A DNA stretch of 64,000 bases from Paenirhizobium daejeonense (GTDB taxonomy: Bacteria > Pseudomonadota > Alphaproteobacteria > Rhizobiales > Rhizobiaceae). Positions 54,269-63,741 of this stretch are shown piece by piece; position 1 is the first letter of the stretch; every line of letters starts with the position of its first letter. The translations under genes and the position numbers were made by a program. The notes under the pieces were generated by a model, which ran no database searches, was not told the origin of the DNA, and was given only the letters and a program-made list of their open reading frames with translations. The stretch spans positions 1 through 64,000 of the forward strand of contig NZ_JACLAL010000013.1 in assembly GCF_014280875.1 (NCBI RefSeq), given 5' to 3'.

Positions 54269-55357
54269 GTGGCTTCGAAGGGCAAGGCAACGATTACCGA
54301 TGTTGCACGGGCGGCGGGCGTTTCCACGGCAACGGCGGGCCGCGTACTGGGCGGCTACGGCTATACCAGCGACGACAAGAAGGAACAGGTCCTCAAGGCC
54401 GCCCAGAGCCTGGGCTATCGCCCGAATGCCCTGGCGCGCAGTCTGATCACCGGCAAGACCCGAACGCTCGGCGTAGTCGCCGGCGATATCCAGAGTCCGT
54501 TCTACGCCTCGGTCCTGCGCGGCATTTCCAATGTCGCGGAAGCTAACGGCTTCGGCCTGCTGATCACCAACAGCGACGAATCCCAGCCCAAGGAGATCCA
54601 CTCGGTCGAGTTGCTGGCGCAGAAGCAGGTTGACGGCTTGATCGTCACCCCCAGCGATACGCGCAAAGCACGACATTTGCACAATCTGCGGGCTATGAGC
54701 GTTCCGCTCGTTCTGATCGACCGCGCTGTCGCCGGCCTGATGGTCGACCGCGTAGCGACCGACAACATTGCTGCAGCCGAACAGGCGGTGCGCCATCTGA
54801 TCGCAGCCGGACACCGCCGAATCGGCATCGTGGCGGAACTCGTCGACGAAGAAAGCGGCAGCCTGGACACCTTTCTGGCCCGCGCTGTCGCCGGCGATCC
54901 GATCGAGAGCGAAACGCTCTATCCAAGTTGGCAGCGCCTACTCGGCTATATCCGTGCGCATCGGATTGAGGGCCTGCCGATCGACCCGCGCTTGACACTA
55001 CGCGCCGGAAGCTATTCCGCCACGGCCGCACAGACCGTCGTACCCGCACTGATGGCGGCCCCGGAAGCGCCGACCGCGCTCTTCACCACCGACGGCACCA
55101 TGTCCGAAGGCACGATGCGTGCGCTGGCCGAACTACAGCTTTCTATCCCGCAGGACCTCTCGATCATCTGCTTCGACGACCTTGATTGGATGGGCTTTCA
55201 CCGGCCCGGCATCACCACCGTTGCCCAACCGCGCCTCGCGATGGGCGAGGCGGCTGCACGAATGTTGTTGGAGCGCATTCGCGGCGAGGATTATCCACCG
55301 CGCACCGTGCTGATGCCGGCAGAACTCATCGAGCGCGGCTCCGTCGCGCGGCTCTGA
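54269..55357 (+). CDS. LacI-family transcriptional regulator, module 2
   Basis: The 362-residue protein has HTH TITDVARAAGVSTATAGRVL and hinge SLGYRPNALARSLITGKTR, then a sugar-binding-like domain. GTG after GAGAGGG is the start. A matching family of GAGAACGTTCTC palindromes precedes the importer, the FrlD-like kinase, the FrlC-like and the GlpD-like genes of module 2, so it is probably their common regulator. Its recognition helix differs from that of the module 1 LacI, as do the palindromes. Confidence 0.88.
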   Translation: MASKGKATITDVARAAGVSTATAGRVLGGYGYTSDDKKEQVLKAAQSLGYRPNALARSLITGKTRTLGVVAGDIQSPFYASVLRGISNVAEANGFGLLITNSDESQPKEIHSVELLAQKQVDGLIVTPSDTRKARHLHNLRAMSVPLVLIDRAVAGLMVDRVATDNIAAAEQAVRHLIAAGHRRIGIVAELVDEESGSLDTFLARAVAGDPIESETLYPSWQRLLGYIRAHRIEGLPIDPRLTLRAGSYSATAAQTVVPALMAAPEAPTALFTTDGTMSEGTMRALAELQLSIPQDLSIICFDDLDWMGFHRPGITTVAQPRLAMGEAAARMLLERIRGEDYPPRTVLMPAELIERGSVARL

Positions 55358-55557
55358 TCCTGCCAGACCCGAAAAGCCCTCATGTCGAACGTGACAGGCC
55401 AGACTCTCATTGGCTTTTCAATTCGTTTTCCCAAGCATGACGCTACGGCGTCATTCACGACCAGACCGACATTTTCCTATGAATTCCATCAACGGTTCCC
55501 ATTCCCGGAGCCTTGGATGCGGGAAACCGTTTGCTTTTTTGGACGCGGCCTTATAAA

Positions 55558-55571
55558 TGAGAACGTTCTCA
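55558..55571. promoter_or_regulatory. Perfect palindrome TGAGAACGTTCTCA before the second kinase
   Basis: This 14-base perfect dyad ends 26 bases upstream of the FrlD-like start and is the best example of the module 2 LacI site. The ATG and AGGAGAG ribosome site follow directly, so binding would block transcription or its start. Confidence 0.68.
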
Positions 55572-55597
55572 GTTTTCTTCTCAGGAGAGCCCACCAG

Positions 55598-56494
55598 ATG
55601 CAGCAGCTGCAGCAGCCCGCCAGAATCCTCGCTTTCGGTGACAATGTCGTTGACTGCTACCGCGACCAGAACCTGATGTTTCCCGGCGGGAACTGCGTCA
55701 ATCACGCTGTCTTTGCCCGTCGCGCCGGCGCCGAAACCGCTTATGCTGGAGCCATCTGCGACGACGATGCGGGACGCCTGATCCGTCAATCCCTGATCGA
55801 GGAAGGCGTTGACATCTCTTCACTGCGTATCGAACCGGGGCAAACCGCCTATTGCGTGATCGAAACGAAGGCCGGCGACCGCGTATTTGTCGGTGCCAAT
55901 CTGGGCGTGTCGATTATCGCGCCGTCGTTGGCGGATCTTACGCGGCTTGCGGATTTCGACGCCATCCACACCGGTCGGTCGAGCCATGTCGACGCCTGGC
56001 TGCCGCGCTTCGCAGAGAAGACGAAGATATCCTACGATCTCGCCACCGTGCATGAACCCAAACGCATCACCCAGGTGGCGCCCCACTGCTTCCTCATCGC
56101 CTTCTCTGCCGGCGACATCTCGCGCGAGAAAGCGCTGGCATTGGCGCAGCTTGCCCGGACGGCAGGCGCTCGCTGGAGCCTCGTGACCCGCGGCATCGAC
56201 GGCGCCCTTCTGGCCGGCGATACCGGTGTCTTCGAAGTGCCGGCCAAGCCCGTCAACGCCCTCGATACGCTGGGCGCCGGCGATACCTACATAGCCAACG
56301 TCCTCGTCGGCCTACTGAAGGATCTGCAGCCTGAAACGATCTTGAAAAAAGCCGCGGAAGCCGCCGCGCAAACATGCCTGATACGCGGTGCCTTCGGACA
56401 TCAGGCACCGATGAGCGTCGACCTCTCGAATATAATGAGCCTCGAAGAAATCTACCGCATGACTCGCCCTGCGGAGGTACCGGGGGAGCTCTGA
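55598..56494 (+). CDS. PfkB-family kinase, FrlD-like, module 2
   Basis: The 298-residue kinase starts MQQLQQPARILAFGDNVVDCY, with PGGNCVNHAVFARR and the catalytic DTLGAGDTYIAN, and ends with a RGAFGHQAP segment as in FrlD. The ATG follows AGGAGAG. A long open frame upstream covers the operator and is not coding. It would phosphorylate the second group of fructosamines for the FrlB-like enzyme of module 2. Confidence 0.86.
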   Translation: MQQLQQPARILAFGDNVVDCYRDQNLMFPGGNCVNHAVFARRAGAETAYAGAICDDDAGRLIRQSLIEEGVDISSLRIEPGQTAYCVIETKAGDRVFVGANLGVSIIAPSLADLTRLADFDAIHTGRSSHVDAWLPRFAEKTKISYDLATVHEPKRITQVAPHCFLIAFSAGDISREKALALAQLARTAGARWSLVTRGIDGALLAGDTGVFEVPAKPVNALDTLGAGDTYIANVLVGLLKDLQPETILKKAAEAAAQTCLIRGAFGHQAPMSVDLSNIMSLEEIYRMTRPAEVPGEL

Positions 56495-57113
56495 GAGGAA
56501 CGCGCTCACTTTCTCGGTTATCGATGGCGTGGCTGCCGCCCTACCGACCCGGCACATTCTGTCAGAGGATGGCCGGGTTAAAATCTAACACGTGGAAGGA
56601 TGACGGCATGACGCACGGCTGCAAGGATACGGCTCCAGGTCACAGACTTGAACGGCGCCGAGTTTGCCGGAGCCCCCTCACCCCCCCCGCCCGCGCAAAG
56701 GTTCTCGCGATATCCATGATGTCGTCTCGTGCTGCCGTCGGATCTTCCTTGCTCCAGGCAACGCCAAGCCCGATGCGAAAGTCGATGCCCTTAACCGGTT
56801 TGAACTCGAAGGTGCGATAACGCGCAACAAGGAGTTCAGTTGTCCATTCAGTATCCGTTACAGCGTCCGCTGAGCAAATCCTCCCCGCAGTCCACTTTGT
56901 TTATTAAGGCGACACTGACTTACCCCGGTTCGGACGTTTGTTCCCCTTGAACCCTAGGGGCGGGGTAGGATCACGTGCGCGGAACTTCCTGACCACTTAT
57001 CGGTTAGGAGATGAATGGATGGTGGCTGCGATGCCGACCGGGTGGGTTTCAAGGAAAATTGGCTTACCGGAGTAACGCCCAGTTCCTGAGCATGAACACA
57101 CATTTAGCCCGTA
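56495..57113. other. Gap with a possible regulator remnant at 56690-56825
   Basis: The minus strand between about 56690 and 56825 encodes ELLVARYRTFEFKPVKG, then IDFRIGLGVAWSKED and DDIMDIARTFA without a start, which looks like a truncated coding end, perhaps of a LysR-type ligand domain. That assignment is weak. The rest of the 619 bases shows no gene or strong repeat. Confidence 0.3.
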
Positions 57114-57653
57114 TTGGAGTACAATGTGCGGAGTCTTAGAACAAGCGTTAGCCAAGTAACATTGCCGTCAGGCAAGTCGATCCCACAGGTGATGTTTTGT
57201 GCGGACGAGGGCGATTGTGTCATGTTCAATCTGGCAAGCGGCGACGTAGTGGACCATGCTTCTTCGGCAATCGGACGAGCCCGTACCATTCTTGTGCAGA
57301 TGGTAACGCTTGGTACAGCCGACAATGAATATGATGCTCGAAGCAATGGAAACTTCGATGAGGTTTCCATTGCTTCTGCGACTGACGGAAGAGGCCAGAC
57401 ATATATATTCGAGTATCGTGACGGCAACGGCGTTGAGCAGGTTCCACCATGCGTGCTGCCAAGTTTCGATGCTGCCCGGGAGGAAGCTATCCGTTCTGCA
57501 ATCGATCTCCTGGCTGATTTGCAAGCAGGGCAAGATGACGTCCGCGGCTGGTTGGTGCGGCTCCGCAACGAAAGAGGAGAATTACTCTGCACCATTGATG
57601 TGGATGAGGCGGAGAAAAACCGTGCGAAGGACCATCTGCTCGGGGAATTGTGA
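57114..57653 (+). CDS. DUF6894-like protein with unrecognised N-terminal extension
   Basis: The 179-residue frame has in its second half YIFEYRDGNGVEQ, SFDAAREEAIRSAIDLLADL and GWLVRLRNERGELLCTIDV, the beta-helix-beta pattern of the small rhizobial DUF6894 proteins. These normally have about 80-90 residues, so the first 90 residues are extra and unrecognised. A 14-base inverted repeat lies within the junction between the two parts. Either this is a fusion or the real gene begins further in. Confidence 0.5.
   Translation: MEYNVRSLRTSVSQVTLPSGKSIPQVMFCADEGDCVMFNLASGDVVDHASSAIGRARTILVQMVTLGTADNEYDARSNGNFDEVSIASATDGRGQTYIFEYRDGNGVEQVPPCVLPSFDAAREEAIRSAIDLLADLQAGQDDVRGWLVRLRNERGELLCTIDVDEAEKNRAKDHLLGEL
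57340..57376. repeat. Inverted repeat with 14-base perfect arms inside the DUF6894-like frame
   Basis: GAAGCAATGGAAAC and its exact complement are separated by nine bases. Such a stem inside a coding frame is unusual and could be a transcript structure, a protein-binding dyad or a duplication scar. Confidence 0.7.
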
Positions 57654-57927
57654 AAAACCTGAGCAAGGGGGAAGGGTAGTCCTCCTGTGGTCCCGGATAC
57701 CTAACAGTTTCTGACGAACAAGTGCGGCAGTGGAAACGTGCCGTTTCGTTGCCATTCGTTTGCTGATTTCGATATCGAGAACCGCCTGACAAGCCCCCGC
57801 CAATCTGAATTTGGACAATGGTGCCGGAAAGATTCAAGATTAATCCAATCCATCAAATACTGCGACCAAGTGAGAGAAGGTCAATACGAGGCGGGAGGCG
57901 GGAGGCGGATTTGTACCGGGGACTTTC

Positions 57928-60582
57928 ATGGCTAGCGACAAACTATCAACCTACAAGCAGAAGCGCGATTTTCACAAAACGCAGGAGCCGAGCGGCGCAG
58001 CGAGGGTGAAGGCGTCGAACCGCCGCCGTTTCGTCATCCAGAAGCATGACGCAACGCGCCTACATTACGATCTGCGGCTCGAACTCGATGGCGTCTTCAA
58101 GTCCTGGGCCGTCACCAAGGGACCATCGCTCAATCCGCACGACAAGCGGCTTGCCGTCGAGGTTGAGGATCATCCGCTCGACTATGGCGACTTCGAGGGC
58201 ACGATCCCGAAAGGCCAGTATGGCGGCGGCACGGTGATGTTGTGGGATCGCGGCTATTGGGAACCAGAAGGCAGCAAGAGTCCGGGGCAAGCTCTGGCCG
58301 AAGGCGATTTCAAGTTCACGCTGGAGGGCGAGCGGTTGCACGGCACCTTCGTGCTGGTGCGGATGCGCAACGACCGCGACGGCGGCAAGCGGACGAATTG
58401 GCTGCTGATCAAGCATCGCGACAATTTCTCTGTCGAGAAAAACGGCGCGAACGTGGTTGAGGAGAACGCGACGTCGGTGGCCTCGGGCCGAACCATGGAG
58501 GCAATTGCCGCCGGCAAGGGCAGGAAGCCAAAGCCGTTCATGGTGCAGAGCGGCGACGTTCAGGCGGATGCGGTCTGGGACAGCAATCATGGATTGGCAG
58601 CAAAGGAACGTGCCGCGGGCGCGAAGACAAAGCGGCAACCAACATCGCCGAAAGCAGCGAGGTCCGCGATGCCCGAGTTCATTCCTCCGCAGCTTTGCGA
58701 AACGCTGGAACGCCCGCCCTCGGCCCAGGGATGGATCCACGAGATCAAGTTCGACGGCTACCGCATCCAGGCGCGCATCGAAAACTGTGAGGTGACACTG
58801 AAGACCCGCAAGGGCCAGGACTGGACGGCAAAATATCCGGCGATCGCGAGGTCGGCTGCAAACCTGCCGAATGTCATTATCGACGGCGAGATTTGCGCCC
58901 TTGACGAAAACGGGGCACCGGACTTCGCCGCGCTTCAGGCCGCCCTCTCCGAGGGAAAGACCGACGCCTTGGTCTATTTCGCTTTCGACCTGCTGTTCGA
59001 GGGTGATGAAGACTTGCGGCAACTGCCGCTCACCGGACGGAAGGAACGGCTGCAGAAGCTACTGGATGACGCTGGCGAGGATCCGCGCCTGCGCTTCGTC
59101 GAGCATTTCGAGACCGGCGGAGATGCCGTCTTGAAGTCGGCCTGCAAGCTCTCGCTGGAAGGCATTGTTTCAAAGCAGGCGGATGCTCCCTATCAATCGG
59201 GCCGCACCGAGACATGGGCGAAGTCCAAATGCCGCGCCGGCCATGAAGTCGTGATCGGCGCCTATGCCAAGACCAACGGCAAGTTTCGCTCATTGTTGGT
59301 CGGCGTCTTCAGGGGTGACCACTTCTTCTATGTCGGCCGGGTTGGAACCGGCTACGGGGCCAAAACGGTCGACACGATCTTGCCGAAACTTCGGGAGATC
59401 GAGACCGACAAATCACCGTTCACGGGCGTCGGCGCGCCGAAGAAGGATCCCAACATCGTATGGGTTAATCCCGAACTGGTCGCCGAGATCCAGTTCGCCG
59501 GCTGGACGGCGGACGGCCTGGTCCGTCAGGCCGCCTTCAAGGGATTGCGGGAAGATAAACCCGCAGCCGAAGTCGAGGCGGAAAAGCCGGCATCGCCGGC
59601 GAAGACGGAAACCCCGACGCCGGCCGCGACAAAGCCATCACGGCCGGCACGCGGCAAGAACGCCAAGGCCGAGGTGATGGGCGTGATGATCTCCAGCCCG
59701 GACAAGGCCCTGTGGCCGGACGCCAATGATGGGGTGCCTGTCACCAAGGAGGATCTCGCCCGCTATCATGAAGCTGTCGGCCCATGGCTGATCGACCATA
59801 TCAAGGGCCGGCCATGCTCGATCATTCGAACGCCTGACGGTATCGGCGGCGAGCAGTTCTTCCAGCGGCATGCGATGCCAGGAACATCGAACCTGCTCGA
59901 ACTGGTCCAGGTCTTCGGCGACAAGAAACCCTATCTACAGATCGACCGCGTCGAGGGCCTTGCCGCCGTCGCCCAGATCGGCGGTGTTGAGCTGCATCCG
60001 TGGAATTGCGAACCGGGCCAACCGGAAGTGCCCGGTCGCCTCGTCTTCGACCTTGATCCCGGTCCTGACGTCCCCTTCTCTACCGTGGTGGAAGCGGCTC
60101 GGGAAATGCGCGACCGGCTGGAGGAACTTGGCCTTGTGAGCTTCTGCAAGACCACTGGGGGCAAGGGTCTGCACGTCGTCACCCCGCTTACGGTGGCCAA
60201 GGGGAAGAAGTTGAGCTGGTCGGAGGCAAAAGGGTTCGCACACGATGTCTGCCTGCAGATGGCGCGCGACAATCCGGAGCTCTATCTGATCAAGATGGCC
60301 AAGAACAAGCGCAACGGCCGGATCTTCCTCGACTACCTCCGCAACGATCGGATGGCGACCGCCGTCGCGCCCCTATCGCCGCGCGCCCGTCCCGGCGCCA
60401 CCGTATCGATGCCGCTCACATGGAGCCAGGTGAAGACCGATCTCGATCCGAAGCGGTTCACCGTCCGTACGGTACCGGCGCTCTTAGCCGAGACGGCCGC
60501 CTGGCAGGATTATTGTGACGGACAGCGCTCGCTGGAGCAGGCCATCAAACGGCTGGCAAAGTCGATGAAACACGCCGCCTGA
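57928..60582 (+). CDS. ligD: Non-homologous end-joining DNA ligase LigD (three domains)
   Basis: The 884-residue protein has an N-terminal 3'-phosphoesterase domain ([10 protein letters not shown] near 49-58, [17 protein letters not shown]), a central ATP-dependent ligase domain with adenylated Lys274 in [10 protein letters not shown] and [11 protein letters not shown], and a C-terminal primase-polymerase domain from about residue 578 with metal ligands Asp708 and Asp710 in FDLDPG. This order is typical for rhizobial LigD. It processes and seals double-strand breaks with Ku, encoded at the right of the window. A wrecked paralogue lies at 33529. Confidence 0.95.
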   Translation: MASDKLSTYKQKRDFHKTQEPSGAARVKASNRRRFVIQKHDATRLHYDLRLELDGVFKSWAVTKGPSLNPHDKRLAVEVEDHPLDYGDFEGTIPKGQYGGGTVMLWDRGYWEPEGSKSPGQALAEGDFKFTLEGERLHGTFVLVRMRNDRDGGKRTNWLLIKHRDNFSVEKNGANVVEENATSVASGRTMEAIAAGKGRKPKPFMVQSGDVQADAVWDSNHGLAAKERAAGAKTKRQPTSPKAARSAMPEFIPPQLCETLERPPSAQGWIHEIKFDGYRIQARIENCEVTLKTRKGQDWTAKYPAIARSAANLPNVIIDGEICALDENGAPDFAALQAALSEGKTDALVYFAFDLLFEGDEDLRQLPLTGRKERLQKLLDDAGEDPRLRFVEHFETGGDAVLKSACKLSLEGIVSKQADAPYQSGRTETWAKSKCRAGHEVVIGAYAKTNGKFRSLLVGVFRGDHFFYVGRVGTGYGAKTVDTILPKLREIETDKSPFTGVGAPKKDPNIVWVNPELVAEIQFAGWTADGLVRQAAFKGLREDKPAAEVEAEKPASPAKTETPTPAATKPSRPARGKNAKAEVMGVMISSPDKALWPDANDGVPVTKEDLARYHEAVGPWLIDHIKGRPCSIIRTPDGIGGEQFFQRHAMPGTSNLLELVQVFGDKKPYLQIDRVEGLAAVAQIGGVELHPWNCEPGQPEVPGRLVFDLDPGPDVPFSTVVEAAREMRDRLEELGLVSFCKTTGGKGLHVVTPLTVAKGKKLSWSEAKGFAHDVCLQMARDNPELYLIKMAKNKRNGRIFLDYLRNDRMATAVAPLSPRARPGATVSMPLTWSQVKTDLDPKRFTVRTVPALLAETAAWQDYCDGQRSLEQAIKRLAKSMKHAA

Positions 60583-60593
60583 GATAGCTGTGG

Positions 60594-60869
60594 TCAGGGA
60601 CCGTAGCGTCGATCAAGTTCTTTGAGGGCAGCCTGAACCTCATCAATGGAAACCGGTTCCGGTGTTCCAGGCATATGTCGGAAAGCTGGCTTTGAATCGA
60701 CCGCATAGAAGTCCGAAGCCCATGACGCCAGGATGGTTCGTTTGTCGTCTGCAGAGAGCGCAGTCGCTCTCACCACGTCGATCGGCCGCTCAACCTGCAT
60801 ACCCTGAACCAGGACCGTTGGTCCCATCGCAGCCGCACTGCTTGCGGCACGCAGCAACATCTCGTGCAT
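60594..60869 (-). CDS. Hypothetical protein beside LigD
   Basis: The 91-residue protein begins MHEMLLRAASSAAAMG after AAGGAGGCC. It has a helical segment (DDKRTILASWASDFYAVDSKPAF) and SIDEVQAALKELDRR at the end. Similar short proteins accompany rhizobial stress loci, but no function is known to me. It is 10 bases after the DUF982 gene, so the two are co-transcribed. Confidence 0.65.
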   Translation of the reverse strand: MHEMLLRAASSAAAMGPTVLVQGMQVERPIDVVRATALSADDKRTILASWASDFYAVDSKPAFRHMPGTPEPVSIDEVQAALKELDRRYGP

Positions 60870-60879
60870 CTTGGCCTCC

Positions 60880-61179
60880 TTAGCGAACGTGCGGATCTTT
60901 GTCATGCCGGCGACCGGACGCGGCCATGACGTCGGTGTCCGGCGCCAGCAGATCGTGTTTCTCAGCAAAGGCAGCGAACAGGCCGCGTGCGGTCTCTGCT
61001 TCGATCTCGCCGCGCAGTGCTGCGCCACAGGCCTTCAGCGCCACCGAATAGGCCGTGTCGCGCATCGATGCCGGCCATTCGGCAAGATGCCGGTAGGCCT
61101 CCATAACCGTGCGGACCTCAGCCGGAAAGCCGAGACCGATAAGGAGGGTAACAGGTTCTCTGAACATATCGGGTTTCAT
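60880..61179 (-). CDS. DUF982 family protein
   Basis: The 99-residue protein contains REPVTLLIGLGFPAEVRTVMEAYRHLAEWP and AYSVALKACGAALRGEIEAETARGLFAAFAE, the pattern of the small DUF982 proteins multiplied in rhizobial genomes. The role is unknown. It is in one unit with the downstream 91-residue gene and follows the Hsp20 gene on the same strand. Confidence 0.78.
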   Translation of the reverse strand: MKPDMFREPVTLLIGLGFPAEVRTVMEAYRHLAEWPASMRDTAYSVALKACGAALRGEIEAETARGLFAAFAEKHDLLAPDTDVMAASGRRHDKDPHVR

Positions 61180-61256
61180 CGCTCTCTCCTTCCCAACCCG
61201 GAATGTCGACGGACGCCACCGCCGTGGCGCCCTGATCTATTGAACAGGCCCGGAAA

Positions 61257-61733
61257 TCAGGCGGCCTTCTGCGCTTCGATCTGCGCAGGGGCGACCTTTT
61301 GTGAGAGAGCCGCGTTGGTCTGGATATCGATCTTGCGCGGCTTCAAGGCTTCCGGGATCTCACGCACGAGATCGATCGACAGCAGTCCGTTTTGCAGATC
61401 TGCGCCGTTCACTCGCACATGGTCTGCAAGCTCAAAGCGGTGCTCGAACGGGCGGGCGGCAATGCCGCGATGCAGATAGCCTTCGGCGGATGCTTCCTGC
61501 TTCTTGCCGGTGACGGTCAAAAGGTTTGACTGGAAAGTGACGTCGATATCTTCCTGGGCAAAGCCGGCCACCGCAATCGAAATCCGGTAGCTGTCATCGC
61601 CGGTCTTGACGATGTCATAAGGCGGCCAGTCGCTGATCGAGCGGGCACGCTGGGCATTTTCGAGAAGATTGAAGACCCGGTCGAAGCCGACGGTCGAGCG
61701 GAACAGGGGTGCGTAGTCGTAGGATGTTGCCAT
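61257..61733 (-). CDS. Small heat-shock protein Hsp20 (IbpA-like)
   Basis: The 158-residue chaperone starts MATSYDYAPLFRSTVGFDRVF, has an alpha-crystallin domain (YRISIAVAGFAQEDIDVTF, LLTVTGKKQ, then RPFEHRFELADHVRV) and the ADLQNGLLSIDL strand. Two ATGs are possible, at 61739 and 61733. The second has better spacing from AAGGAGGA. It binds unfolded proteins under stress. Confidence 0.9.
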   Translation of the reverse strand: MATSYDYAPLFRSTVGFDRVFNLLENAQRARSISDWPPYDIVKTGDDSYRISIAVAGFAQEDIDVTFQSNLLTVTGKKQEASAEGYLHRGIAARPFEHRFELADHVRVNGADLQNGLLSIDLVREIPEALKPRKIDIQTNAALSQKVAPAQIEAQKAA

Positions 61734-61903
61734 AGCCATATCCTCCTTGAAGCAACATGGGTACGGAAGCGCCGAAAGCGGCGCTCCCAGCAAGGCCAGC
61801 CCTATCTTCAGCAGCTGGCGGCAATCGATTTGGTTTTTGAGAATTTCGGTTTCAAGAGCGTCAGCGGGAAAAATTGGACGGGGCAACTGCCGTCAACACC
61901 AGC

Positions 61904-62924
61904 TCAGTCGAGCTTGTAGACTGCAGCATGGTCCTGGATCTCACGCTGCCCTTTGTAGGATGCATGCCGAAGGTTGCTGTCGTCGGTCGAGCCGCGGAAT
62001 TCGATCTCGGCGATCAGTGTTGGCTGCGCGAAGACGTAATTCTTGCCCTTAAGTGGGACGACCGGATTCCACCTCTTGAGCGTATCGAGCGTCTTCTTCA
62101 GGTATGCGGCGTCTTTTCCTTGAAGCCCATTCCGACGGCGCCGACAAAGACCCAATCGTGCCTGCGCCTGGCGGCCAGCAGCAGGCTGCCGATACCGCCG
62201 CGTGCCGACGGCCGACTGCTCGTAGCCAACGATCATGAAGCGTTCACTCTGAATGCATTTGTTCTTCAGCCAGTCGCCGGTCCTGCCCGAGCGGTACGGA
62301 CGATCCCGGTGCTTGGCGATAATGCCTTCCAGTCCAAGCGACCGGGCGTTCTCGAGGAGTTCAGCGCCGTCACCCGGCACCTCCTCGGACAACTGTATGG
62401 CACCGACCGCGCCCTCGAGCAGATGGCGACGAACCGATAGCTCGGTCCGGGTCAGGTCACCGCCATCGAAGTAAAGAAGATCGAAAGCAAAGAGGACGGA
62501 TACCGTTGAAACCCGTTTGCCGCCTCGCCCACCGAGCGAACGTCGCAACGCTCCGAAGTCGGATCGTCCCTCGCTGTCCAGCACCACGGTCTCACCATCC
62601 AGAATTGCGATTCCGACCCCCGAGCTCTCTGGCAGCTGCTGAAATCGCCGGAAACCGATGTGTCCAGTCATGGCCCCCGCGGGTGACGACCCGCACGCCC
62701 TTCGGCTCGATGTGGGTCGCCAGACGGTATCCGTCCCACTTAACCTCATAGGCCCAATCCGGTCCGACCGGTGGAGCTGACTTCAGCAAGGCAAGGCATG
62801 GCTCGACCCGGTCTGGCATTGGATCGAATGGAAGGCTCGGCTGGGCCGGGTCGCGCTTTCGGCGCGGCTGCGACTTGGCGGTAAGACTGTTGTCCTGCAG
62901 CAGTGGCTTCGCGGGTCTTTTCAT
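61904..62924 (-). pseudogene. Frameshifted ATP-dependent DNA ligase (LigD ligase-domain type)
   Basis: The N-terminal part (MKRPAKPLL to RELG) has the adenylation motif YEVKWDGYR. An extra base in a run near 62615-62625 (five C on the plus strand) moves the remainder, GVGIAILDGETVVLDSEG to LGLEGIIAKHRD and the OB-fold, into another frame. Around 62120-62210 two more compensating shifts convert GGIGSLLLAARRRHDWVFVG into unrelated residues. The open frame ends at 61904. With at least three lesions it is probably inactive, unless some are sequencing errors. Confidence 0.8.
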
Positions 62925-63730
62925 TTGCTGGACCGGGTCTCGGCCGCGACCGACTTCTTCAGAGCATCCATGATGTTGATGACGTTGTTGGGCGCCGCCT
63001 TCCCCGGTGCTGATGGCTTGGCCTTCGACGGCTTCTTCAGCGCCTTCTTCTTGTCCGCAATGATGTCGAGCAACCGATCCTGCACGGGATCGATGACCAT
63101 CTTGGGGTTCCAGTGCTGGGTCTGTTTTTTGATCAATTGCTGCACAAGGGGCATCATTTCGCTGTCCGCCGTCTCGTCGTCGATCCCGGCGAAATAGGTA
63201 TCCTCGTCACGGACTTCATCCCCATAGCGTAGCGTCCAGAGGACGATACCCTTGCCGCGTGGCTCCAGCATGACGGCGCGTTCGCGGCGCGAGATTACCA
63301 GCCGCGAGATACCGACCATGTCCTGCCCTTCCATCGCGTCGCGGATGACTGAGAAGGCCTCCTGCCCGACCGGGTCGTTGGGTGACAGGTAATAGGGCGT
63401 GTCGAGCCAGATCCATTCGACACTGTCGCGCGGCGTGAAGGTCGAGATGTCGATCGTCTTGGTGCTGTCGAGCGCGATGCTCTGCAGTTCCTCGTCTTCC
63501 AGTATGATGTATTCGTTTTCGCCACGCTGGTAACCTTTGACCTCGTCTTCATCCCTTACTTCTTTGCCGGTGACAGAATCGACATAGTGGCTGACGACGC
63601 GGTTCTGGGTCTCGCGATTAAGCGTGTGGAAGCGAACCTTCTCGCTCTCCGAGGTCGCCGGCATCATCTGCACCGGGCAGGTGACCAGCGAAAGCTTCAG
63701 ATAGCCTTTCCAATAGGGGCGAACTGCCAT
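62921..63730 (-). CDS. ku: Ku homodimeric end-binding protein
   Basis: The 269-residue protein begins MAVRPYWKGYLKLSLVTCPVQ and contains NRVVSHYVDSVTGKEV, YQRGENEYIILEDEEL and SRLVISRRERAVMLEPRGKG, the bacterial Ku core, followed by a Lys-rich tail. It binds DNA ends and recruits LigD. It overlaps the ligase pseudogene by four bases, so they were once coupled. A second Ku gene lies immediately upstream on the same strand. Confidence 0.93.
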   Translation of the reverse strand: MAVRPYWKGYLKLSLVTCPVQMMPATSESEKVRFHTLNRETQNRVVSHYVDSVTGKEVRDEDEVKGYQRGENEYIILEDEELQSIALDSTKTIDISTFTPRDSVEWIWLDTPYYLSPNDPVGQEAFSVIRDAMEGQDMVGISRLVISRRERAVMLEPRGKGIVLWTLRYGDEVRDEDTYFAGIDDETADSEMMPLVQQLIKKQTQHWNPKMVIDPVQDRLLDIIADKKKALKKPSKAKPSAPGKAAPNNVINIMDALKKSVAAETRSSK

Positions 63731-63741
63731 TGTCTCTCCGA

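Noticed and set aside
55382-55597. N-terminal extension of the FrlD-like kinase
   Set aside because: The extension crosses the perfect LacI-type palindrome and has no similarity to kinases. The ATG at 55598 has a good ribosome site.
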